IMG/VR virus record: IMGVR_UViG_3300042486_000369
Coordinates: 1-44,268 of that record
Length of the DNA stretch: 44,268 nt
Direction: 5' to 3' (one strand)
Source: a virus
Shown here one piece after another: positions 1 to 6,216 of this stretch (within the stretch, counting starts at the first letter, position 1; each line of letters starts with the position of its first letter). The notes beneath the pieces were generated by a model. That model saw only the letters and a program-made list of their open reading frames with translations, was not told where the DNA came from and did no database searches. The position numbers were made by a program, and so were the translations under genes.

Positions 1-2
1 CC

Positions 3-752
3 TCACTCGGCAGACCAGTCACGGCCTTCCCTGAGCAGGACCACCTCGCCCACCTGCAGACGCACATCAGCTACCTGACCAACCCGATGTTCGGATCGAA
101 CCCGATCTTCGCGCCGGTGTACATCCCGTCGATCCTCAACCACATCAAGGAGCACGTCGCCCTGTGGTACGCCTCGACCGTGTTCAACGTGTCGACCGAG
201 GCGCTGGGCGGCGAGGATCTGGGCGACATGATGCGCGACATGGATCCGAAGGACCGCGAGGGCCGACGCGCCCTCGACCGCATGCTCGCCGAGGCGTCGA
301 CCACGGCCCTGACCGAGGGCTCGCAGATCTTCCAGCAGATCCCGCAGATCATCCAGCAGGCGCAGCAGATCATGCAGCAGTTCCAGCCGCCGATGCAGCA
401 GGATCCGCGCCTCGCGATCGAGGGGCAGAAGCTGCAGCTCGAAGGCCAGAAGATGCAGGCCGACGCGCAGAAGACGCAGATGGACGCCCAGATGGCGGCG
501 CAGAAGATGCAGATGGACGCGCAGAAGATGCAGCAGGACGCCCAGATGGACGCCGCCGAGCTGCAGGCCAAGGTCGCCATCGAGCAGCAGCGCCAGCAGT
601 CCGAGGACGCGCGTGCCGCCGCAGATCTGCAGGCGCGCATGGCCATGAACCAAGAAGACAATCAAACGGCGATGGCTCTGGCGCAGGCCGAGATCGCGTC
701 CGGCGAACGGTTCTCGGTGTCTACCGGCACCGGAATTAACCCCAATCCGTAG
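3..752 (+). CDS. Portal protein, C-terminal part (cut by window edge)
   Basis: The open frame runs in from the left edge and ends at TAG 750-752, giving 249 codons of a longer protein. It starts with a segment containing PVTAFPEQDHLAHLQTHISY and continues through a helical region into a long Gln/Met/Ala-rich coiled coil (about residues 100-220 of the fragment). This resembles the C-terminal end of podovirus portal (head-tail connector) proteins, which form the dodecameric ring through which DNA enters and leaves. Its place just before scaffold-like and capsid genes fits that role. The internal ATG at 87 is not the real start, because the frame is open and similar in character upstream of it. 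The portal assignment is by family resemblance of the tail end only; the clip and stem domains lie outside the window. Confidence 0.7.
   Translation, partial: SLGRPVTAFPEQDHLAHLQTHISYLTNPMFGSNPIFAPVYIPSILNHIKEHVALWYASTVFNVSTEALGGEDLGDMMRDMDPKDREGRRALDRMLAEASTTALTEGSQIFQQIPQIIQQAQQIMQQFQPPMQQDPRLAIEGQKLQLEGQKMQADAQKTQMDAQMAAQKMQMDAQKMQQDAQMDAAELQAKVAIEQQRQQSEDARAAADLQARMAMNQEDNQTAMALAQAEIASGERFSVSTGTGINPNP
418..560 (+). repeat. Imperfect tandem repeat encoding Gln/Met heptads
   Basis: Units built on cag-aag-atg-cag and gac-gcg-cag recur about every 21-36 bases and encode QKMQ-DAQ-type heptads in the portal C-terminus. The pattern predicts a long coiled coil. The repetitive DNA would also let the coil length vary by slippage. 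Confidence 0.6.
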
Positions 753-758
753 AAAGGA

Positions 759-905
759 ATGGACATGAAGAAGAACGACGCAGCACTCAGTAAGGGCAAG
801 GCCGCTGGCGGCATGACGCCCAAGAACACCAACATGCACAAGCTGATGAAACTAGGGCAACACCCCAAGATGGAAGTCAGCGGAGGCAAGAAGACACCCG
901 CGTGA
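759..905 (+). CDS. Small basic phage protein, 48 aa
   Basis: This short gene lies between the portal and the next ORF. It begins MDMKKNDAALSKGKAAGGM and ends with a Lys/Gly-rich tail (GGKKTPA), with stop TGA 903-905. A ribosome-binding site (AGAAAGGA, 751-758) sits just upstream of ATG 759, and the stop overlaps the GTG start of the following gene as GTGA. It has no recognisable domain. The high content of Lys, Gly and Met matches other small basic proteins in this genome (13365-14266), so a role in the virion or in binding DNA is possible but unproven. Confidence 0.6.
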   Translation: MDMKKNDAALSKGKAAGGMTPKNTNMHKLMKLGQHPKMEVSGGKKTPA

Positions 906-1096
906 AGATAGAGGTCTTACTCCAACGCCTTGAACAGGAGCAGGCTCGGCTTGCCTCCGAGGCGTTGGCGCATCCAGCGGGAAAGGACGGCTTCGACTAC
1001 GGTCGGGCCGTCGGGATGTACGCAGGCCTCGAACATGCGAAGCGCACTCTGATCGACATGATCGCCGAGAAGGAGCGCAGAGACTTCGTATTGTGA
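902..1096 (+). CDS. Conserved-type small phage protein, 64 aa, unknown function
   Basis: A helical 64-residue protein starting at GTG 902, which overlaps the previous stop (GTGA). The sequence is mostly charged helix: LLQRLEQEQARLASEAL, then GKDGFDYGRAVGMYAGLEHA, then a Lys/Glu-rich helix ending RRDFVL. No catalytic motif or membrane segment is visible. The tight coupling suggests co-translation with its neighbours in the portal-to-capsid interval. I do not recognise a characterised family. Confidence 0.6.
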   Translation: MKIEVLLQRLEQEQARLASEALAHPAGKDGFDYGRAVGMYAGLEHAKRTLIDMIAEKERRDFVL

Positions 1097-1114
1097 GTTA
1101 AGAATGGAGCGCAA

Positions 1115-1543
1115 ATGATTGAATTAGCTAACAAAGTTGAGTTTGGCTATGACAGCGAGGACGAGGCCTTTCCGCCTTGCGACCCCGGCGTCATGCCCTT
1201 CGGCAGCCGCGTACTGATACAGGTACGCACGCCGAAACAGAAGACCAAGGGCGGGATCATCCTGACCTCGGAGACGCGCGAGACGGACGCGTGGAACACT
1301 CAGGTCGCCAAGGTGATCGCAGTGGGTGAGCTGGCCTTCAAGAACCGCACGACCATGGAACACTGGCCCGAAGGGAGCTGGTGCAAGCCGGGCGACTTCG
1401 TGCGCGTGCCCAAATATGGCGGCGACCGATGGACCGTCAAAACCGCCGACGGCAAAGATGAAGCGCTGTTGGTAATTTTCAACGACCTCGATCTGATAGG
1501 CAAGGTGACCGGCGACCCGCTGGCCATCAAGGCATTCATCTGA
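1115..1543 (+). CDS. GroES-like co-chaperonin
   Basis: A 142-residue protein with the core signature of the GroES (Cpn10) fold. After an acidic N-terminal extension of about 26 residues it reads PFGSRVLIQV, then the mobile-loop-like KTKGGIILTSETRET, then AKVIAVG, and finally GDFVRVPKYGGDRW. It is longer than bacterial GroES (about 97 aa) because of the N-terminal extension and an insertion around residues 76-90. GroES caps the GroEL folding chamber, and phage versions such as T4 gp31 replace the host co-chaperonin to fold the capsid protein. The gene sits 2 kb before the major capsid gene, which suggests the same job here. Only the co-chaperonin is seen, so it would have to work with host GroEL. 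Confidence 0.8.
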   Translation: MIELANKVEFGYDSEDEAFPPCDPGVMPFGSRVLIQVRTPKQKTKGGIILTSETRETDAWNTQVAKVIAVGELAFKNRTTMEHWPEGSWCKPGDFVRVPKYGGDRWTVKTADGKDEALLVIFNDLDLIGKVTGDPLAIKAFI

Positions 1544-1571
1544 TCGATAAGGCTACAGTAGGGAGCCGGTT

Positions 1572-2498
1572 ATGACCGACAATACACTTACCGAGAATGA
1601 CGAGAACGACGAGCTGATCCCCGTGGAGACGCCACCCGAAGAGGCGGCCGAGGACACCACGCCGGACGACGCGGATGATGAGGACGAGGAGGACGAGCGC
1701 CTCGGCACCAGCGAGGACGACAGCGACGAGGAGATATCCTCCTCCAATCGCCGCCGCCGACAGCGCCGCCGCGACATGCAACGCAAGGCCCGCGACGAGG
1801 CCGAGCGCAAGATCCGCCTGCTCGAACAGCAGAACGCGGAGATGCTTCGCCGCCTCTCGGCAGTCGAGGGCCACGCCGTCAACAGCAACGCCCAGACGAT
1901 TGAGGAGCGCATCGCCAAGAACCAGCGCGAAATCGCACAGGCTGAACACTTCATCGCCAAGGCGACTGAGGCAGGCAATGGCGAGGACGTGGTGGCCGCG
2001 ATGCGGATCCGCGATCAGGCCATGTCCGAGGCGCAGCAGTTGCTGGCCGCCAAGGAGCGCCTTGCCGAGGCACGCAAGCAAGCAGCCACGCCGCAGGTCG
2101 ACCCGAACGTGGTCAACTACGCCAAGGAGTGGATGTCCGCCAACCCGTGGTACGACCCGCAGGCTCGTGACCGCGACAGCGCTGTGACCAAGGCCATCGA
2201 CGCCGAGTTGGCCCGCGAGGGCTACAACCCAGCGTCGCGCGACTACTGGGAAGAGCTGACCGCCCGCGTGGCCGAGGCGATCGGCGACGACGCACCGGCG
2301 CAGGCACCGGCCGAGAAGAAACGGCGCGGGCCGCCGACCGGCAATACCCGCCAACATGCGCCCACAAGCACCAAGAAAGAAATCTACGTGACACCCGACC
2401 GAAAACAGGCTATGATTGAGGCTGGAGTATGGGATGACCCTGTGCTCCGCCAGCGCTATTTGAAGGCGTATCAGGCTTATGATAATTCGGCTCGCTGA
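1572..2498 (+). CDS. Scaffold-like protein
   Basis: A 308-residue protein whose first 60 residues are almost entirely Asp/Glu. A strongly basic patch (NRRRRQRRRDMQ, about 57-68) follows, then a coiled coil (about 75-190), and a C-terminal region with a conserved-looking segment (WMSANPWYDPQARDRD) and a short helix-rich tail. An acidic, coiled-coil, soluble protein directly before the capsid genes is the usual layout of a podovirus scaffolding protein, which organises capsid subunits during procapsid assembly and then leaves. The start ATG 1572 has a good ribosome-binding site (AGGGAG). The assignment rests on position and composition, not on sequence identity. Confidence 0.6.
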   Translation: MTDNTLTENDENDELIPVETPPEEAAEDTTPDDADDEDEEDERLGTSEDDSDEEISSSNRRRRQRRRDMQRKARDEAERKIRLLEQQNAEMLRRLSAVEGHAVNSNAQTIEERIAKNQREIAQAEHFIAKATEAGNGEDVVAAMRIRDQAMSEAQQLLAAKERLAEARKQAATPQVDPNVVNYAKEWMSANPWYDPQARDRDSAVTKAIDAELAREGYNPASRDYWEELTARVAEAIGDDAPAQAPAEKKRRGPPTGNTRQHAPTSTKKEIYVTPDRKQAMIEAGVWDDPVLRQRYLKAYQAYDNSAR

Positions 2499-2514
2499 GA
2501 AGGAGTGAGACAAC

Positions 2515-3072
2515 ATGAGCAATGGTAACGAAGACAGCCGCCTGAAAAAAGCAGCGGACTTTGACGTAGTCGGTCGCCGCGACACGCGCAGACAGGAGGA
2601 CCGTTTGGTCACCGATGTCCGCGAAGTCAGCGAGGATGATCGCTTGGAGATGTTCCGAAACCAACTTTTTAACGATGCACTCCCTGACCTGCCGGACATT
2701 CCGGGCTATCATGTGTGCTGGCTCACCACCACCAATTCCCGCGATCCTATCCACCGTCGCACGCAGCTCGGCTACGAGCCTATCCGCGCCGATGAGATAC
2801 CGGGAATGGAGTATTCCTCCCTGAAGACCGGCGAATGGGCCGGTATGGTCGGGGTAAACGAAATGGTCGCGTTTAAGCTGCCCTTGAGCCTCTATGAGCG
2901 CTTCATGCAGGAAGCTCACCACAACGCCCCGTTGCGCGAGGAACAGAAGTTGGCCGATGTTGCGGATATGCTCCGTGAACAGGCCCACAGAGCCGGTAGC
3001 GTATTGATCGAAGGTGACGGAAATCAGGACATGCACTCGTCCCACACGCCGCAAAGGGGCATCTTCTCCTGA
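2515..3072 (+). CDS. Capsid-region protein of unknown function, 185 aa
   Basis: A 185-residue soluble protein between the scaffold-like and decoration-like genes, with AAGGAG before ATG 2515. The middle region (IPGYHVCWLTTTNSRDPIHR, followed by LGYEPIRADEIPG and KTGEWAGMVGVNEMVAFKLP) reads as a compact alpha/beta domain, flanked by charged helices. Proteins with this kind of core occur next to the capsid gene in several podoviruses, usually annotated only as hypothetical or minor capsid proteins. There are no transmembrane segments and no nuclease or protease motif. Confidence 0.6.
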   Translation: MSNGNEDSRLKKAADFDVVGRRDTRRQEDRLVTDVREVSEDDRLEMFRNQLFNDALPDLPDIPGYHVCWLTTTNSRDPIHRRTQLGYEPIRADEIPGMEYSSLKTGEWAGMVGVNEMVAFKLPLSLYERFMQEAHHNAPLREEQKLADVADMLREQAHRAGSVLIEGDGNQDMHSSHTPQRGIFS

Positions 3073-3102
3073 CGCGGTAACCGCAACTCAATTTTGAGGT
3101 AA

Positions 3103-3669
3103 ATGGACATGAGCACTGTATCTCAGCCGTTTGGCCTTCGCCCTTCGTATTCGCCCAGCGGGACTGTCCGTCCCATGGCGTACACGATTGCGTCTGCCTA
3201 CGGCGTCAATATCCTGCAGAACCAGCCGGTTCGCATCGCCACTGACGGCAACATCGAAGCTGCAGCCATCGGCACACGCTTCATCGGCACCTTCCAAGGC
3301 GTCGAGTTCACCGACAGCGACGGTCGCCGCCGCGTCAGCAACAAGTGGACGGCATCGACCGTCGCCACCGAAATCGTGGCCTATGTCACCCTCGACCCGA
3401 CCATCGTTTACGAAATTCAGGCCAACGGCCCGATCGCAGTAACCGACATCGGCAAGCAGGCTGACTACACCGCCATCACCGCAGGCTCGACCGTCACCGG
3501 TCTGTCGGCTTTGATGCTGGACACCGCGACGCTGACCGACACCGGCAACGCCGCACTGCGTATCATCGACCTGTCACCCGCACCGGACAATGCGTTCGGT
3601 GATAACTTCACGATCGTTCAAGTTCAGATTTCTGAGCACCAGAACGTCGCTGACCGCGCCGCTTACTAA
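3103..3669 (+). CDS. Probable head decoration or minor capsid protein
   Basis: A 188-residue beta-rich protein that begins with FGLRPSYSPSG and has short Thr/Ala/Val strands throughout, with no charged coiled coil. Its position just before the major capsid gene is that of a head decoration or minor head protein in related genomes. There are two in-frame ATG codons (3103 and 3109). GAGGT at 3095-3099 lies close to the first and at a normal distance from the second, so 3109 is also possible. Function is inferred from context and fold type. Confidence 0.6.
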   Translation: MDMSTVSQPFGLRPSYSPSGTVRPMAYTIASAYGVNILQNQPVRIATDGNIEAAAIGTRFIGTFQGVEFTDSDGRRRVSNKWTASTVATEIVAYVTLDPTIVYEIQANGPIAVTDIGKQADYTAITAGSTVTGLSALMLDTATLTDTGNAALRIIDLSPAPDNAFGDNFTIVQVQISEHQNVADRAAY

Positions 3670-3683
3670 GGAGGGCTTGAACA

Positions 3684-4598
3684 ATGGCTAACCCAATGCG
3701 GAGTACTGACTTTCGCTCCATCGTCGAGCCGATCCTGAACGAAGAGTTCAACGGCATTTATGACCAGCGTTCTGACGAATGGTCGCAGGTCTTCAAAGAG
3801 TTCAAGGGCATCCCTCGGAACTACCACGAAGAGCCTGTCCTGTTCGGCATGGGTGCTGCACCCGAGCTGCCTGACGGCACTGCGGTCACCTACCAGTCGG
3901 GCGGCGTGCTGTTCATTCAGCGCTACGTCTACAAGGTCTACGGCCTCGCCTTCGCTCTCACGAAGGTTCTGGTCGAAGACGGTGACCACATCCGTATCGG
4001 TCAGACCTACGCTCGCCACCTCGCCCAGTCGCTGGTCGAGACCAAGGAAACCCTTGGCGCGAACGTACTGAACCGCGCATTCAACGCTGCATTCGCAGGC
4101 GGTGACGGCGTGGCTCTGGTCGCAAACAACCACCCGATCGCAACCGGCACCTTCTCCAACCAGCTTTCGACTGCGGCCAACCTGTCGCAGACGTCGCTGG
4201 AGCAGATGCTCATCCAGATCCGCAACGCTGTTGACAACAACGGCAAGCGCATCCGCCTGACGCCGAAGAAGATCGTCACTGGTCCGTCGAACGTGTTCCA
4301 AGCTGAAGTTTTGCTCAAGTCTGCACTGCGTGCAGGCACGGCAAACAACGACATCAACCCTGTCGTAAGTTTGGGAATGCTCGATCAGGGTCAGGCCAAC
4401 CTGTCGCGTATCACCTCGACCACTGCATGGTGGGTCCAGACCGATGCGCCGGAAGGCCTCAAGCTCGCGATGCGTCGCGGCCTTGAGAAGTCGATGGAAG
4501 GTGACTTCGAGACCGACAGCATGCGCTACAAGGCGACCGAACGCTATGCGTTCGGGTGGACGGACCCCCGTAGCGTTTACGGTACAGCAGGCCTGTGA
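3684..4598 (+). CDS. Major capsid protein, Mu gpT-like family
   Basis: A 304-residue protein with features of the Mu major head subunit (gpT) family. It has an N-terminal helix ending FNGIYDQRSDEW, the strand-helix segment VYGLAFALTKVLVEDGD, a long helix around AQSLVETKETLGANVLNRAF, the loop with VANNHPIATGTFSN, and the C-terminal strand region ending YAFGWTDPRSVYG. It has a very strong ribosome-binding site (AAGGAGGG) before ATG 3684 and is followed by an intrinsic terminator, as expected for the most highly made virion protein. The fold should be HK97-like. I saw no separate protease gene or protease domain in the window, so any proteolytic maturation cannot be judged here. Confidence 0.85.
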   Translation: MANPMRSTDFRSIVEPILNEEFNGIYDQRSDEWSQVFKEFKGIPRNYHEEPVLFGMGAAPELPDGTAVTYQSGGVLFIQRYVYKVYGLAFALTKVLVEDGDHIRIGQTYARHLAQSLVETKETLGANVLNRAFNAAFAGGDGVALVANNHPIATGTFSNQLSTAANLSQTSLEQMLIQIRNAVDNNGKRIRLTPKKIVTGPSNVFQAEVLLKSALRAGTANNDINPVVSLGMLDQGQANLSRITSTTAWWVQTDAPEGLKLAMRRGLEKSMEGDFETDSMRYKATERYAFGWTDPRSVYGTAGL

Positions 4599-4630
4599 TA
4601 AATCGTTGAAATAACGCGATTTTATCTCGC

Positions 4631-4659
4631 TTGAAAAGAGCCCCTTCCGGTATTAGGAT
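4631..4659 (+). promoter_or_regulatory. Possible sigma70-type promoter inside the terminator hairpin
   Basis: TTGAAA (4631-4636) and TAGGAT (4654-4659) are separated by 17 bases. The -35 matches five of six consensus bases and the -10 four of six. The predicted transcript start near 4666 would lie after the 5' arm of the hairpin at 4641-4680, so a transcript from here would carry the HNH ribosome-binding site unpaired. The -10 match is mediocre, so this remains a hypothesis. Confidence 0.35.
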
Positions 4660-4686
4660 ACACGCCTAATCTGGAAGGGGTTTTTC
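4641..4686 (+). terminator. Intrinsic terminator after the capsid gene that also masks the next RBS
   Basis: CCCCTTCC (4641-4648) pairs with GGAAGGGG (4673-4680), and an inner stem ATTAGG/CCTAAT (4652-4657 with 4665-4670) extends the hairpin. A run of five T residues follows (4681-4685). This is a textbook intrinsic terminator for the capsid transcript. The 3' arm GGAAGGGG is also the only ribosome-binding site available to the endonuclease gene that starts at ATG 4688, so read-through transcripts would carry that site paired. Confidence 0.85.
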
Positions 4687-4687
4687 T

Positions 4688-5311
4688 ATGCGTAAATTAC
4701 ACGACGTCTGCACGATGCCTGATTGCGGCCGACCGCATAAGGCGAGGGGTTATTGCCAGACGCATTACACCCAATTCAAACGCGGCATCTCGCCAGTCGG
4801 GCCGATCAAGACGCGGGAGCGGGACAAGCCGCCAGAATGCACCGAGGATGGCTGCGCCGAGCCTGTGAAGTCGAAGGGGCTGTGCAAGATGCACTACCAG
4901 CGGCTGCTACGCCACGGGCACACACGATACCGCAATCGTAAAAAGCCTGCACGCATTTGTGAGATCGAGGCTTGCGACAACCACCTCTACGCTAGAGGTC
5001 TCTGCCACGCGCATTACATAAAGCAGCGCAAGTGGGAGGCCTTCGGCGTCGACGCGAACAGGTATCAAGAGATGCTGCGCGAGCAGGATGGCGTCTGCGC
5101 GATATGCTCGCAGCCTGAGCGCGCGCCAGACGGATCGTCAGGCAAGATAAAGGACATGGCCATAGATCACGACCACGCTACCGGCGCGGTGCGCGGCCTG
5201 CTCTGTTCGACGTGTAACCGCGCGCTCGGCCTGTTCCGCGATGACAAAGCCTTGCTCAACGCGGCGGTGGCATATCTAGACAAACATCTAGAAACGCCGC
5301 CCTCCGTGTGA
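4688..5311 (+). CDS. Homing endonuclease, endonuclease VII-type HNH
   Basis: A 207-residue protein with two parts. The N-terminal half holds three copies of a C-x4-C-x9-C-x2-H zinc-finger-like unit (first at C8, C13, C23, H26; second beginning at C51; third near residue 90). The C-terminal part has the recombination endonuclease VII core: CAIC, then IDHDHATGAVRGLLC, then CNRALGLF, in which the DHDH and the Asn of CNRALG are the expected catalytic residues and the two Cys pairs bind zinc. Family members cut DNA and often act as free-standing homing endonucleases. The gene sits between the capsid terminator and a virion gene, a typical homing position. Expression is probably limited by the hairpin that contains its ribosome-binding site. 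Confidence 0.85.
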   Translation: MRKLHDVCTMPDCGRPHKARGYCQTHYTQFKRGISPVGPIKTRERDKPPECTEDGCAEPVKSKGLCKMHYQRLLRHGHTRYRNRKKPARICEIEACDNHLYARGLCHAHYIKQRKWEAFGVDANRYQEMLREQDGVCAICSQPERAPDGSSGKIKDMAIDHDHATGAVRGLLCSTCNRALGLFRDDKALLNAAVAYLDKHLETPPSV

Positions 5312-5317
5312 TATACT
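5309..5317 (+). promoter_or_regulatory. Possible extended -10 promoter for the gene at 5355
   Basis: TGATATACT contains the extended -10 TG followed by one base and TATACT (5312-5317). No clear -35 is present, which is common for extended -10 promoters. It overlaps the stop codon of the endonuclease gene and lies 38 bases before ATG 5355, so it could restart late transcription beyond the terminator at 4641-4686. Confidence 0.45.
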
Positions 5318-5354
5318 GCCCGAGCTATAGCCAAACTTTGCAAAGGATTTACTT

Positions 5355-5798
5355 ATGGCTCAGACTACCTTCAGTGGTCCCCTAGCAACGGGCGACCGTC
5401 CCGCTGGGGCACCGGGCGGCCCGAACCTCGGTCTTGTCACCTTGGCGCAGACCGCCGTCATCAACTTCAACGCGACACTGGTGCAGAACGCCACGTTCAA
5501 CGTGCCCACCAACAGCCAGATCGTCGATTTCTACGTCGACGTCCTGACTGCATTTGACAGCGCCACCTCGGCGACGCTGTCGGCTGGTACGGCCTCGGGC
5601 GGCACGCAGTATCTGAGCGCAATCAACGTCAAGACGGCGGCTCGCCGCCCGAACGCGTTCAGCGCTGCCCAGCTTGCTGCAATGGACGATGTTGGCTCCA
5701 ACCGTCAGGTTGTCGCCACTGTCACCTCGGTCGGCCAGCCGACTGCAGGTCAGGTGCGCGTCACCCTGCTGTATGTCCAGACAACGGCTGATGACTAA
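5355..5798 (+). CDS. Probable virion protein, 147 aa
   Basis: A 147-residue beta-rich protein starting MAQTTFSGPLATGDRPAG, with a ribosome-binding site AAAGGA before ATG 5355. After a Gly/Pro-rich arm comes a compact domain of alternating hydrophobic strands (NATFNVPTNSQIVDFYVDV, then SATLSAGTASGGTQYLSAI, then QVRVTLLYVQT), which looks like a small jelly-roll or decoration fold. It is the first gene after the capsid and homing endonuclease, so it is likely a head decoration or head fibre protein. I do not recognise a named family, and no enzymatic motif is present. Confidence 0.55.
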   Translation: MAQTTFSGPLATGDRPAGAPGGPNLGLVTLAQTAVINFNATLVQNATFNVPTNSQIVDFYVDVLTAFDSATSATLSAGTASGGTQYLSAINVKTAARRPNAFSAAQLAAMDDVGSNRQVVATVTSVGQPTAGQVRVTLLYVQTTADD

Positions 5799-5823
5799 TC
5801 GCTAACGCGATGGTATAAGGCGC

Positions 5824-5856
5824 GTGGGTGGCGGATCGGAAGTCCCCGTCACCCAC
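5824..5856 (+). other. Intergenic hairpin without a T-run
   Basis: GTGGGTGGCGG (5824-5834) pairs with CCGTCACCCAC (5846-5856), with one G-T pair and an 11-base loop. No T-run follows, so it is not a standard terminator. It may protect the 3' end of the upstream message or be a processing site. The start of the next gene follows 23 bases later. Confidence 0.5.
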
Positions 5857-5878
5857 CGCTTCCTAAAGGAGTTTTGGC

Positions 5879-6214
5879 ATGCGCCCGATTGTTGTTACCC
5901 TCAGCGACGCCAGCGGCGGCGCAAAAAACTCGGATCCGATCCCCCTCGATATTCATGGCCGCCCCGACATCTCCCTGCAGGTGCAGGTGACGGGTACGGC
6001 TAACTGGACGATCCAGCAGACGCTGGACAATCCCTTCACCACGCCCGCAGGCTCGCTTACGTGGGTCAACCACCCAGACACGAACTTGGTCGCCCAGACC
6101 GTGACGCGGCAGGGCAACTATGCCTACGTGCCCTTCGCCGTGCGCCTCCAGCTTACGAGCGGATCCGGCTCGGCAAGGCTCACGATCATCCAGTCCGGTG
6201 ATAACAGGGCCTAA
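5879..6214 (+). CDS. Virion-region protein of unknown function, 111 aa
   Basis: A small all-beta protein starting MRPIVVTLSDASGGAKNSDP, with a strong ribosome-binding site (AAAGGAG, 5865-5871). The middle has QVQVTGTANWTIQQTLDNPF and a C-terminal strand pair ending LTIIQSGDNRA. Short proteins of this type occur immediately before fibre genes in several podovirus genomes, where they are thought to be fibre-base or decoration proteins. No transmembrane segment or enzyme motif is seen. The function is not known to me. Confidence 0.55.
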   Translation: MRPIVVTLSDASGGAKNSDPIPLDIHGRPDISLQVQVTGTANWTIQQTLDNPFTTPAGSLTWVNHPDTNLVAQTVTRQGNYAYVPFAVRLQLTSGSGSARLTIIQSGDNRA

Positions 6215-6216
6215 GC

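Noticed and set aside
3-839. A 278-residue open frame on the - strand at the left edge
   Set aside because: It is the reverse of the portal coiled-coil repeat and is made of His/Leu/Arg runs. The + strand frame continues cleanly and has family resemblance.
4606-4635. TTGAAA at 4606-4611 as a -35 box
   Set aside because: No acceptable -10 lies 16-18 bases downstream; the TTGAAA at 4631 is better placed.
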